A stretch of 13,395 nt of DNA. Source: Collinsella sp. (lineage in GTDB: Bacteria > Actinomycetota > Coriobacteriia > Coriobacteriales > Coriobacteriaceae). Where the stretch lies: the NCBI GenBank assembly GCA_020025115.1, contig JAHHSP010000026.1:1-13395 (forward strand). Direction: 5' to 3'. The notes beneath the pieces are model-generated. The model did no database searches. It was not told where the DNA came from and was given only the letters and a program-made list of their open reading frames with translations. The stretch's first letter is position 1, and each line of letters starts with the position of its first letter. A program made the position numbers and the translations under genes. This document shows positions 1-6,350 of the stretch, piece by piece.

Positions 1-369
1 CTCGGGCCTCGCCTTCGCTCGGCCACCCGCGCGGCAAGGAGATATATTGCCAGAGGGAGGGGCGCTGTGTGATGAGAATTCGCACTTCATATTTCCTTCA
101 CAAATGGCCCATTCGACCCTTGCTCGTAAAGGACAGTGCTTCAGGCGTTCTTTCACCTTATATAGATGACGGCCATTCGGTTCTCGTACATATATGCAGC
201 GACCATCTGTATGGAATACGTACCCTGTTACGGCCGGGCAATGCCGATGCCCCCACTTCCCCATGCCGATGCACCCGGAGGCTCAATGGCCTCCAGTAAA
301 CCCTGACACACGTGGGACGCGAAAAGATCCTTGCTGGGGGCTCGAGTGCATGCAAGGACCGCGAGCGCA
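1..369. other. Intergenic region, no supported gene
   Basis: I see no gene here. Plus-strand frame 3 stays open from the window edge to 299, but the translation is not recognisable, its codon third positions become AT-mixed unlike the neighbouring genes, and there is no ribosome binding site at the possible ATG near 69-72. Frame 2 is open only to about 170. Local structure is minor: a 10-bp direct repeat ATGCCGATGC at 241-250 and 263-272, a 6-bp stem GGAGGC/GCCTCC at 277-294, and a small inverted repeat GGCAA/TTGCC near 33-51. Base composition is lower in GC than the coding neighbours, as expected for an intergenic stretch downstream of rplT. A gene tail entering from the left cannot be excluded. 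Confidence 0.6.
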
Positions 370-370
370 T

Positions 371-409
371 ATAAGAAAACGGGACGCCCCTTTGCAGGGA
401 CATCCCGTT
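371..409 (-). terminator. Intrinsic terminator of the infC-rpmI-rplT operon
   Basis: Read on the minus strand, an almost uninterrupted 14-bp stem (arms 396-409 and 378-391, two T-G wobbles) closes a GCAA tetraloop and runs into TTTTCTT. It starts 11 nt after the rplT stop codon, so it ends this operon. On the plus strand the same stem is followed only by TTTGAAAG, so termination in that direction would be weak. Confidence 0.93.
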
Positions 410-419
410 TGAAAGCGCA

Positions 420-779
<360 letters not shown>

Positions 780-821
780 ATCTAATCAACTCCTAAATGA
801 GATTACAGCGGTAAATGCGGA

Positions 822-1019
822 TTAACGGCCGGCGAGGCGGGCGTTGATGACCTTGGCGTCGGCTGCGGCCAGCTCGGTCTCCTGACGGAAACCGCGCTTA
901 CGCTTGGTGGACTTCTTGGTCAGGATGTGGCTCTTGTAGGCCTTGGCGCGCATGATCTTGCCGGTGCCGCTGCGGCGGAAACGCTTCTTGCTGCCGCTGT
1001 GGGTCTTCATCTTAGGCAT
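822..1019 (-). CDS. rpmI: 50S ribosomal protein L35
   Basis: This 65-residue, very basic protein starts MPKMKTHSGSKKRFRRSGTGKIMRAKAYKSHILTKKSTKRKRG, which is the standard L35 pattern, and has the usual family length (about 64-66 residues). L35 is a small protein of the large ribosomal subunit. An AAAAGGAG ribosome binding site lies 6 nt before the ATG. It sits 30 nt after infC and 42 nt before rplT, in the widely conserved order infC-rpmI-rplT, so the three are very likely cotranscribed. Nothing in the sequence is odd. Confidence 0.99.
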   Translation of the reverse strand: MPKMKTHSGSKKRFRRSGTGKIMRAKAYKSHILTKKSTKRKRGFRQETELAAADAKVINARLAGR

Positions 1020-1049
1020 GGAAAACTCCTTTTAATACCTGGCGGTTAA

Positions 1050-1607
1050 CTACTTATCGCTCGGCTCGGAATCGCCCTCTTTATCGAAGGCGCCCTTGAT
1101 GGGGGCGAGCAGCATGAGCATGTTACGGCCTTCCAGCTTGGGCTGGGACTCGACCGTAGCGAACGGTTTGAGGTCCTCTGCAAGGCGCTCGAGCACGTTC
1201 AAGCCCTGCTCCGGATGGGCCATCTCACGGCCGCGGAACATGATGGTGATCTTGACGCGCGCGCCCTTCTTGAGGAAGCGCAGGACGTGACCCTTCTTGG
1301 TCTCGTAATCGCCTACGTCGATCTTCGGTCGGAACTTCATTTCCTTGACCTCGACCTTGGACTGGTTCTTACGAGCCTGCTTGGCCTTCATGGCCTGCTG
1401 GTACTTGAACTTGCCGTAATCCATGACCTTGCACACGGGGGGCTCTGCGTTGGGTGCGATCTCCACCAAGTCAAGGTTCTGGTCGTCGGCGATGCGCTGC
1501 GCATCACGGGTGTCGAACAGACCCAGCTGCGATCCGTCGACGCCGATGAGACGGACGCGCGGAGCGCGGATCTCATCGTTGATGCGGGTGTCATCAGACT
1601 TAGCTAT
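1050..1607 (-). CDS. infC: Translation initiation factor IF-3, starting at a non-canonical AUA codon
   Basis: IF-3 binds the 30S subunit, keeps the subunits apart and enforces correct start codon and initiator tRNA selection. The N-domain (INDEIRAPRVRLIGVDGSQLG, then the signature KVMDYGKFKYQ near residues 60-70) and the C-domain (KFRPKIDVGDYETKKGHVLRFLKKGARVKITIMFRGRE) are both complete. Start choice: AAGAAGGAGG at 1615-1624 sits 7 nt before ATA at 1605-1607, giving (M)AKSDDTRINDEI and 185 residues, a normal IF-3 length. An in-frame ATT at 1611-1613 is only 1 nt from the Shine-Dalgarno sequence. The upstream in-frame ATG at 1653-1655 lies inside the leader terminator hairpin and has no binding site. 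No ATG, GTG or TTG occurs in frame between the Shine-Dalgarno sequence and the MDYGK motif. IF-3 discriminates against non-canonical starts, and E. coli infC uses AUU for autoregulation, so AUA fits the same logic. Confidence 0.96.
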   Translation of the reverse strand: MAKSDDTRINDEIRAPRVRLIGVDGSQLGLFDTRDAQRIADDQNLDLVEIAPNAEPPVCKVMDYGKFKYQQAMKAKQARKNQSKVEVKEMKFRPKIDVGDYETKKGHVLRFLKKGARVKITIMFRGREMAHPEQGLNVLERLAEDLKPFATVESQPKLEGRNMLMLLAPIKGAFDKEGDSEPSDK

Positions 1608-1876
1608 CTCAATACCTCCTTCTTGCAACTCGAACAAAAAACCCGGCAACCTCAACGGTATCCGGGCCTACGCATCTTGGGGCGCGCGCACCAGGGTGCG
1701 GGCACACATCTTGATTTGTACGACCAGACAGCTACCGCTATGGCGCCGAAAGGTGGGGACCCGCGAGTCCCTCTTTCTCTGCTGGAAAACCAGCGACCTG
1801 TGAATACTACCATGGAACAAACTCGCTCCATGGTTTCATCACGATAACACCGCCTCCCTCGATCTTGAATCGAGGG
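1608..1876 (-). promoter_or_regulatory. Structured 5' leader of infC-rpmI-rplT (candidate L20-type autoregulatory leader)
   Basis: About 270 nt between tRNA-Leu and infC are rich in stems on the minus strand. There is an 8-bp stem at 1856-1876 (loop of 5), an 8-bp stem ACCATGGA/TCCATGGT at 1809-1834 (loop of 10), GCTGG-TTTT-CCAGC at 1781-1794, GGGAC/GTCCC at 1756-1771, a 5-bp stem CGCAC/GTGCG at 1687-1700, and finally an intrinsic terminator at 1636-1668 just upstream of the infC ribosome binding site. In Bacillus subtilis the infC-rpmI-rplT leader is known to terminate prematurely when L20 binds. A terminator in the equivalent place suggests the same here, but I could not identify the L20-binding pseudoknot or an antiterminator. 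The infC promoter itself is not obvious; it may lie in this region, or transcripts may read through from tRNA-Leu. Confidence 0.55.
1636..1668 (-). terminator. Leader terminator (attenuator) upstream of infC
   Basis: On the minus strand a CCCGG/CCGGG stem (1662-1666 with 1642-1646), continued by a 2x2 internal loop and an inner ACC/GGT stem, is followed directly by six T residues (1641 to 1636). It ends 12 nt before the Shine-Dalgarno sequence of infC. No gene ends immediately before it, since tRNA-Leu ends at 1893, so its natural role is conditional termination of the infC operon. Confidence 0.75.
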
Positions 1877-1892
1877 GATGCGGATGCGCATA

Positions 1893-1978
1893 TGGTGCCC
1901 GAGGTGAGAGTCGAACTCACACGCCCTCGCGGGCGGAGGATTTTGAGTCCCCTGCGTCTGCCATTCCGCCACTCGGGC
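1893..1978 (-). tRNA. tRNA-Leu, anticodon CAA
   Basis: This is a class II (long variable arm) tRNA of 86 nt including an encoded CCA. The acceptor stem GCCCGAG (1972-1978) pairs with CTCGGGC (1897-1903), followed by the discriminator A and CCA. The D arm reads TGGCGGAATGGCAGACGC, typical of bacterial tRNA-Leu. The anticodon loop CTCAAAA carries CAA, which reads UUG. A GCCC/GGGC variable arm and the T loop TTCGACT are present. A promoter is visible at 1997-2025. The perfect 8-bp stem at 1856-1876 begins 16 nt after the CCA and may end or process the transcript, though no T tract follows it. Confidence 0.98.
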
Positions 1979-1980
1979 AT

Positions 1981-2016
1981 AAAAATGCGCTGGACCATGG
2001 TACCACAGCCCAGCGC
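1981..2016 (-). terminator. Probable terminator of the aldolase gene, overlapping the tRNA-Leu promoter
   Basis: On the minus strand GCGCTGG (2010-2016) pairs with CCAGCGC (1987-1993) across a 16-nt loop, followed by ATTTTTAT (1986 to 1979). It lies 25 nt after the aldolase stop codon. The loop carries the tRNA-Leu -10 hexamer, so terminator and promoter share the same bases. Confidence 0.65.
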
Positions 2017-2025
2017 GCGCATCAA
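1997..2025 (-). promoter_or_regulatory. Promoter of tRNA-Leu
   Basis: On the minus strand a -35 hexamer TTGATG (2020-2025) is separated by exactly 17 nt from a -10 hexamer TACCAT (1997-2002). TGG precedes the hexamer, which gives an extended -10 element. A start near 1990 would leave a short leader before the mature tRNA end at 1978. Both hexamers match the sigma-70-type consensus at 4 of 6 positions. Confidence 0.55.
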
Positions 2026-2041
2026 AGCCTAAATGAATCAG

Positions 2042-2908
2042 TTACGCCTTGTTGACGGAACCGAACTCCTCCATGAGCTCCTTGGTGCGGGCCACGATGG
2101 CCTCGCGACCGGGCTTGAGCACCTTGCGGGGATCGAAGCCCTTGCCCTCGAGGTCCTTACCGGCCTCGATGTACTCACGGGTGGCGGCGGCGAAGACGAG
2201 CTGCAGGTCGGTGTTCACGTTGATCTTGGAGACACCGAGGGAGATGGCCTTCTGGATCTGGTCCACCGGGATACCGGTGCCGCCATGCAGGACGAGCGGC
2301 AGATCGCCCACGGCCTCCTTGATGGCAGCCAGGGCGTCGAAGGAAAGGCCGGCCCAATCCTCGGGGTACACGCCGTGGATGTTACCGATGCCGCAAGCGA
2401 GGAAGTCCACGCCCAGCGCGGCGATCTGTTTGCACTGCTCGGGGTCGGCGATCTCGCCCTGGCCCACGATGCCGTCCTCGACGCCGCCGATGCCGCCGAC
2501 CTCGGCCTCGACGGAGATGCCCTTCTCGTGAGCGATCTTCACGATCTCGGCGGTGCGGTCGAGGTTGATCTGGAAGGTCTCCTCGTGGGAGCCGTCGTAC
2601 ATGACGGAGGTGAAGCCGGCCTCGATGCACTCAAGGCAGTTCTCATAGGTGCCGTGATCGAGGTGCAGGGCGACCGGGACGGTCACGCCGGTGGCCTCGA
2701 CGGCGGCCTTTACCATGTCGGCGCAGACCTTGAAGCCGCCCATCCACTTGGCGGCGCCGGCGGAGCACTGGATGATCAGCGGGGACTTGGCCTCCTCCGC
2801 AGCCTGGAGGACGGCAAGCGTCCACTCGAGGTTATTGGTGTTGAACGCGCCGAGGGCGTAGTGACCGGCCTCGGCGTCCTTCAGCATCTGAGCTGCATTG
2901 ACGAGCAT
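2042..2908 (-). CDS. fba: Class II fructose-bisphosphate aldolase
   Basis: This zinc-dependent enzyme splits fructose 1,6-bisphosphate into dihydroxyacetone phosphate and glyceraldehyde 3-phosphate in glycolysis, and the reverse in gluconeogenesis. The 288 residues match Bacillus-type enzymes (about 285). Visible motifs are HLDHG (82-86, catalytic Asp84 and metal ligand His85), YDGSHE (104-109), VEAEVGG (133-139, metal-site Glu), the metal ligand His178 in NIHGVYP, LHGGTGIP (207-214, His208) and NVNTD (230-234, phosphate binding). Start choice: the ATG at 2906-2908 has GGAGG 6 nt upstream and gives MLVNAAQMLKDA. The longer form from 2953 would begin within the promoter palindrome. Tagatose-bisphosphate aldolase (GatY/KbaY) is a close alternative substrate class, but no galactitol or tagatose genes lie nearby. 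It appears monocistronic, between its own promoter and terminator. Confidence 0.96.
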   Translation of the reverse strand: MLVNAAQMLKDAEAGHYALGAFNTNNLEWTLAVLQAAEEAKSPLIIQCSAGAAKWMGGFKVCADMVKAAVEATGVTVPVALHLDHGTYENCLECIEAGFTSVMYDGSHEETFQINLDRTAEIVKIAHEKGISVEAEVGGIGGVEDGIVGQGEIADPEQCKQIAALGVDFLACGIGNIHGVYPEDWAGLSFDALAAIKEAVGDLPLVLHGGTGIPVDQIQKAISLGVSKINVNTDLQLVFAAATREYIEAGKDLEGKGFDPRKVLKPGREAIVARTKELMEEFGSVNKA

Positions 2909-2945
2909 ATTGGACCTCCAATTGTCCATACCCTGAACGGTAAAC

Positions 2946-2959
2946 GGTACCATGGTACC
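2946..2959 (-). promoter_or_regulatory. 14-bp palindrome in the aldolase promoter region, with a probable extended -10 element
   Basis: GGTACCATGGTACC is a perfect 14-bp palindrome, 37 nt upstream of the aldolase start codon. It contains TGGTACCAT on the minus strand, the same extended -10 form as in the tRNA-Leu promoter, with which it shares ACCATGGTACCAC (2949-2961 and 1994-2006). No good -35 hexamer sits at 17 nt; TTGAGC is present, but 22 nt away. It could be a promoter element, an operator or both. Confidence 0.35.
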
Positions 2960-3022
2960 ACGCAGGTGGGGCTCGGCGTGCTCAAACGAACCGTAAAGCC
3001 ACCCGAACCCCGGAGATGAACG

Positions 3023-3730
3023 CTATCGGTAATGACGCAAACCACGGCGCATGAACAGGTTGGCATCGAGTTCGCGCTCCACGGTGGTCGTGTCGTTGTG
3101 TCCGATGAGGCACAGGGTATCTGTCGGCAGAAACGCACCGATCTTGCCGAGCGAATCAATGATCTGCTTTTCCGAGCCACCCTCCAGATCGGTTCGACCG
3201 TGCGCCCCGGGGAACAGGGTATCGCCCACGAAGGCGACGTCGCCGGTGGAAGCCGCGCAGAACAGCACGATGCCGCCCGGGGTGTGGCCGGGCGTGGCCA
3301 GGACCTGAAGCTCGACATCGCCGAACGAGACGATATCGCCCTCGTTGAGCACACGGTCGGGCACGGGCGGCAACTCGTGGTCGAAACCCCACATCTCGCG
3401 CATGTCGGCGATGGCGCGCTCCATGATGGCCGCATCGGCCTCGGAGATGAGGAACGGCACGTCATCGCCGAGACGACGGCGCAGCCCGGCGACGCCGCCG
3501 ATGTGGTCGGCGTGGCCGTGCGTGCAGATGATGGCCCACACGGATGCGCCCGGGCATCGCTCGGCGAATGCCTCGGCGAGCCGCTCACCCTCCCAGGCGG
3601 GGTCGATGATCACGGCTTCGTCGCCGCTCACCGCGAAGTACGTGTTGGTCTGGATGGGCCCGTTCACCACGCAGTGGATGGCGAGCGAGCCGTTTTTGGC
3701 GGTATTCAGCATCGTGCCCCCGTTGGTCAT
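3023..3730 (-). CDS. Metallo-beta-lactamase-fold hydrolase (glyoxalase II-like)
   Basis: This is a 235-residue predicted cytoplasmic hydrolase with a binuclear zinc site. The signature THGHADH is at 70-76 (His71, His73, Asp75, His76), followed by GHTPGG (148-153, His149), FVGDTLF (167-173, Asp170) and IGHND (209-213, His211). This is the full HxHxDH-H-D-H ligand set of the hydroxyacylglutathione hydrolase-like subgroup. The true substrate is unknown: actinobacteria usually lack glutathione, so a thioester of another thiol or an unrelated ester is possible. Start choice: ATG at 3728-3730 with a weak AGAGAG binding site upstream. A second in-frame ATG 18 nt downstream (MLNTAKNG), preceded by GGGGG, is an alternative. 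It lies downstream of rel on the same strand, but a 226-nt gap with a large hairpin makes cotranscription uncertain. Confidence 0.93.
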   Translation of the reverse strand: MTNGGTMLNTAKNGSLAIHCVVNGPIQTNTYFAVSGDEAVIIDPAWEGERLAEAFAERCPGASVWAIICTHGHADHIGGVAGLRRRLGDDVPFLISEADAAIMERAIADMREMWGFDHELPPVPDRVLNEGDIVSFGDVELQVLATPGHTPGGIVLFCAASTGDVAFVGDTLFPGAHGRTDLEGGSEKQIIDSLGKIGAFLPTDTLCLIGHNDTTTVERELDANLFMRRGLRHYR

Positions 3731-3810
3731 TCCATTTCTCTCTTTCAGCTTTGGGAACCCGCGCCGGTCGTGCGGAATCACCCAGGATCATCTATGTGTC
3801 AAGTCGGTTT

Positions 3811-3861
3811 GCCTATGAAATTCTTCCGAATCACAGCGGTGAACGGAAGAATTTCATGGGC
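3811..3861. repeat. 51-bp near-perfect inverted repeat (long hairpin)
   Basis: Arms 3811-3828 and 3844-3861 are complementary over 18 positions with one T/G position; the inner 14 bp (ATGAAATTCTTCCG and its complement) are perfect. Inside, TCAC/GTGA (3831-3834 with 3839-3842) closes an AGCG tetraloop. It lies in the gap between rel and the metallo-beta-lactamase gene. Neither strand has a T tract after it, so it is not a classical intrinsic terminator. It could be an mRNA stabiliser or processing site, a T-less terminator, or a small miniature-element remnant. Confidence 0.85.
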
Positions 3862-3956
3862 AGAATCGGAGACGGGAAGTACATCGCCGTCATCGCCTCG
3901 CGGTCTCGCCCCTCCATGCGAATGCCTCAATCCGCACCTGACCCCGTTCGAGACGG

Positions 3957-6350
3957 CTAGTGGCGGCGCTTCATCGTCTTGCTTCCCTCGCCCGGCATGA
4001 GGCGGCGAGCGTCGTAGACGCTCTCGACGGCGCCAATCGCGCCGAGGAGCGGGTCGAGACGGCTCGCGTCGGAGATCTCGATGAGGAAGCGCAGGGTCGC
4101 GATCCCCTCGCGATTAGTGGACGTGGCGGCGGAAAGGATGTTGCCGCCGGCGTCGCCGATCGCGATGGTGACGTCCTTGAGCAGGCCCATGCGGTCGATG
4201 CACTCGACGACGATCTCGACCTGGAAGAGGGCGTCGGCGCCGTTATCCCAACTTACGCCGATCATCCGCTCGGGATGCTCCATGAGCCCCTTGACGTTGG
4301 GACAGGTGGCGCGATGGACGGAGACGCCGCGGCCGCGGGTGATGAACCCCACGATGTCGTCACCCGTCACGGGATTGCAGCAATGCGCGAGGCGCACGAG
4401 CATGCTATCGCCCTCGGCCCCCTCGACGAGCACGCCGCTGTTGCCCTTGGAACGCTTCCCCTTGCCGCTACCGCCCGTGCGCGGCGGCTGATGCACCACG
4501 CTCGCGATGGCCTCCGCCTTGGCATCGGCGGCGCTCTGGGGCCTGGGGTCGAGGATCGCCTGGACCTTGTTTCCCACGGCACGCGGCTGAACCTTTCCGG
4601 CGCCCACCGCTGCGAACAGGTCCTCGAGGGACTTGTAATTCATATCGGCGGCGACCGCGTTCAGCGCGCGGGTGGAGCGGGGGGTGGAGATGCCATAGCC
4701 GCGCTTGCGCAGATCGCGGGAGAGCATCTCTCGACCGGCCGCGGCATCCTCGTCCTTGGTGGCCGCCGCGAAATACCGACGGATCTTGGATTTGGCACTC
4801 GGCGTTTTGACGATGTTCAGCCAGTCGCGCGAGGGCTTGGCATTCTTGTTGGTGAGGATTTCAACACGGTCGCCCATCGACAGCTCGTGGGTGAGCGGGG
4901 CCACGGCGCCGTTGATGATGGCGCCCACGCAATGATTGCCCACCTCGGTGTGGACCGCATAGGCGAAATCGAGCGGAGTGGACCCCACGCGGAGATTGAG
5001 AACCTCGCCCTTGGGGGTGAAGACGTAAATCTCCTGGTCGTACAGCTCGACCTTGAGGGAATGCAGGAACTCCTTGGGATCTTCTATCTCGTCGCTGCCG
5101 GCCCAATCGAGGCTGCGCTTGAAGGCGTTGATCTGATCGTCCAGGCTCTGGGCGCTGGCATCCTTATGGGCGCTCGAACCACCGGATCGCTTGTACAGCC
5201 AGTGCGCGGCGATGCCGTATTCGGCCTGCTCGTGCATCTCGTACGTGCGAATCTGGATCTCGAGCGGACGTGCCGTCGGGCCGATGACCGTGGTGTGCAG
5301 GCTCTGATAGTTGTTGGCCTTGGGCATGTTGATGTAATCCTTGAAGCGCCCGGGCACGGGCGTCCACAGGGAGTGGGCGGCGCCGAGCGTGGAATAGCAA
5401 TCGACGACGCTCTTGGTGATGACGCGCAAGGCGACCAGGTCGTAGATCTCGGAAAACTCCTTGCCCTTGCGCTTCATCTTCTGGTAGATCGACCAATAGT
5501 GCTTGGAGCGACCCGTGATCTGATAGCCCTCGATGCCGGCGCGCTTCAGCTCGTCGTCGAGCGCCTTGATGGTCTCGGCCAGGAAGCGCTCGCGAGCCTC
5601 GCGACTCTCGCTCACCATGCGGGCGATGCGCTGGTACGCCTCGGGCTCGAGGTAGAAGAAGGACAGGTCCTCAAGTTCCCACTTGATGGAACTCATGCCC
5701 AGGCGGTCGGCGAGCGGTGCGTAGACGTCCATGGTCTCGCGCGCCTTGAACAGACGACGGTCGGCGGGCAGCGCCGCCAGGGTACGCATGTTGTGCAGCC
5801 GGTCGGCGAGCTTGACGATGACCACGCGGATGTCGCGGCTCATGGCGAGGAACATCTTGCGCAGGTTGAGCGCCTGCTTGCCGTCCATGGTGTCGACGTC
5901 GATGTTGGTGAGCTTGGTCACCCCGTCCACAAGGTCGGCGACGGTCGCGCCAAAGAACGCCGTGACGTCCGCGAGCGAGGTGGTCGTATCCTCGACCGTG
6001 TCATGCAACAGCGCCGCGCAGACCACGTCGCAGTCCATTTTGAGCTCGGACAAGATGATGGCGACCTCCACCGGATGGTTGATGTAGGCCTCGCCGCTAC
6101 GACGCTTCTGCGCGCAGTGCTTCTCGGCGGCGAAGCAATACGCCTGCTCCACAAGGGCGCAATCCTGCTCCCCCATGTACTTGCGCACCAACGAGGCCAG
6201 TCGGTCGTAGCTGTCCGCCTGGAACTCGGTGGGCAGGTCGTCCGCATGCGCGTAGTGCACCATCTCGGCACTCGGACGCAGGGATTCGGCACCCGCCTTG
6301 TAATCCGAGGTCTTGTCTGGATGGACCCCCGTGGCCGTCTGCTTATCCAT
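3957..6350 (-). CDS. rel: Bifunctional (p)ppGpp synthetase/hydrolase of the RelA/SpoT family
   Basis: This 797-residue enzyme makes and degrades the alarmone (p)ppGpp in the stringent response. Domains in order: HD hydrolase (about 60-200) with intact LLHDTVED (114-121) and LADRLHNMR (181-189); synthetase (about 245-385) with KRKGKEFSEIYDLVALRV, KDYINMPKANNYQSLHTTV (337-355) and EIQIRTYEMHEQAEYGIAAHW; TGS (about 437-500) with YVFTPKGEV; a linker; a Cys/His cluster HCCNP...TCPN (656-684); and a C-terminal ACT domain (about 707-783). Both catalytic halves look intact, as in the single long Rel of Gram-positives. Start choice: ATG at 6348-6350 has GAGGGGGG 8 nt upstream. A GTG three codons earlier lies too close to that site. 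The start overlaps the stop of the recJ-helicase gene by 8 nt (ATGGATAA), so translation is probably coupled. In Bacillus the order is recJ-apt-relA; apt is missing here. Confidence 0.97.
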   Translation of the reverse strand: MDKQTATGVHPDKTSDYKAGAESLRPSAEMVHYAHADDLPTEFQADSYDRLASLVRKYMGEQDCALVEQAYCFAAEKHCAQKRRSGEAYINHPVEVAIILSELKMDCDVVCAALLHDTVEDTTTSLADVTAFFGATVADLVDGVTKLTNIDVDTMDGKQALNLRKMFLAMSRDIRVVIVKLADRLHNMRTLAALPADRRLFKARETMDVYAPLADRLGMSSIKWELEDLSFFYLEPEAYQRIARMVSESREARERFLAETIKALDDELKRAGIEGYQITGRSKHYWSIYQKMKRKGKEFSEIYDLVALRVITKSVVDCYSTLGAAHSLWTPVPGRFKDYINMPKANNYQSLHTTVIGPTARPLEIQIRTYEMHEQAEYGIAAHWLYKRSGGSSAHKDASAQSLDDQINAFKRSLDWAGSDEIEDPKEFLHSLKVELYDQEIYVFTPKGEVLNLRVGSTPLDFAYAVHTEVGNHCVGAIINGAVAPLTHELSMGDRVEILTNKNAKPSRDWLNIVKTPSAKSKIRRYFAAATKDEDAAAGREMLSRDLRKRGYGISTPRSTRALNAVAADMNYKSLEDLFAAVGAGKVQPRAVGNKVQAILDPRPQSAADAKAEAIASVVHQPPRTGGSGKGKRSKGNSGVLVEGAEGDSMLVRLAHCCNPVTGDDIVGFITRGRGVSVHRATCPNVKGLMEHPERMIGVSWDNGADALFQVEIVVECIDRMGLLKDVTIAIGDAGGNILSAATSTNREGIATLRFLIEISDASRLDPLLGAIGAVESVYDARRLMPGEGSKTMKRRH

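Noticed and set aside
1..34. tRNA-Ser/Leu-like 5' fragment on the minus strand (GCGCGGGTGGCCGAGCG...)
   Set aside because: The start resembles the acceptor and D arm of a class II tRNA, but the D loop lacks the GG pair and the anticodon loop position has no T33. The sequence runs off the window, so it cannot be completed.
3..299. Open plus-strand frame at the left edge (about 99 codons)
   Set aside because: No recognisable protein, no ribosome binding site, and codon third positions unlike the real genes. Treated as chance.
1608..1655. 16-residue N-terminal extension of IF-3 from the ATG at 1653-1655
   Set aside because: The ATG lies in the attenuator hairpin, has no ribosome binding site, and the extension would translate through the infC Shine-Dalgarno sequence. 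IF-3 has normal length without it.
1735..1785. T-box riboswitch in the infC leader (GGGACTCGCGGGTCCCC resembles the T-box core)
   Set aside because: The conserved AGGGTGGNACCGCG core is not present, no specifier loop is visible, and the downstream gene is not an amino-acid gene. A simple hairpin explains the similarity.
3773..3802. Promoter for the metallo-beta-lactamase gene with a perfect -35 TTGACA (3797-3802, minus)
   Set aside because: No -10-like hexamer occurs at 16-18 nt (GATTCC at 17), so the match to the -35 consensus alone is not enough.
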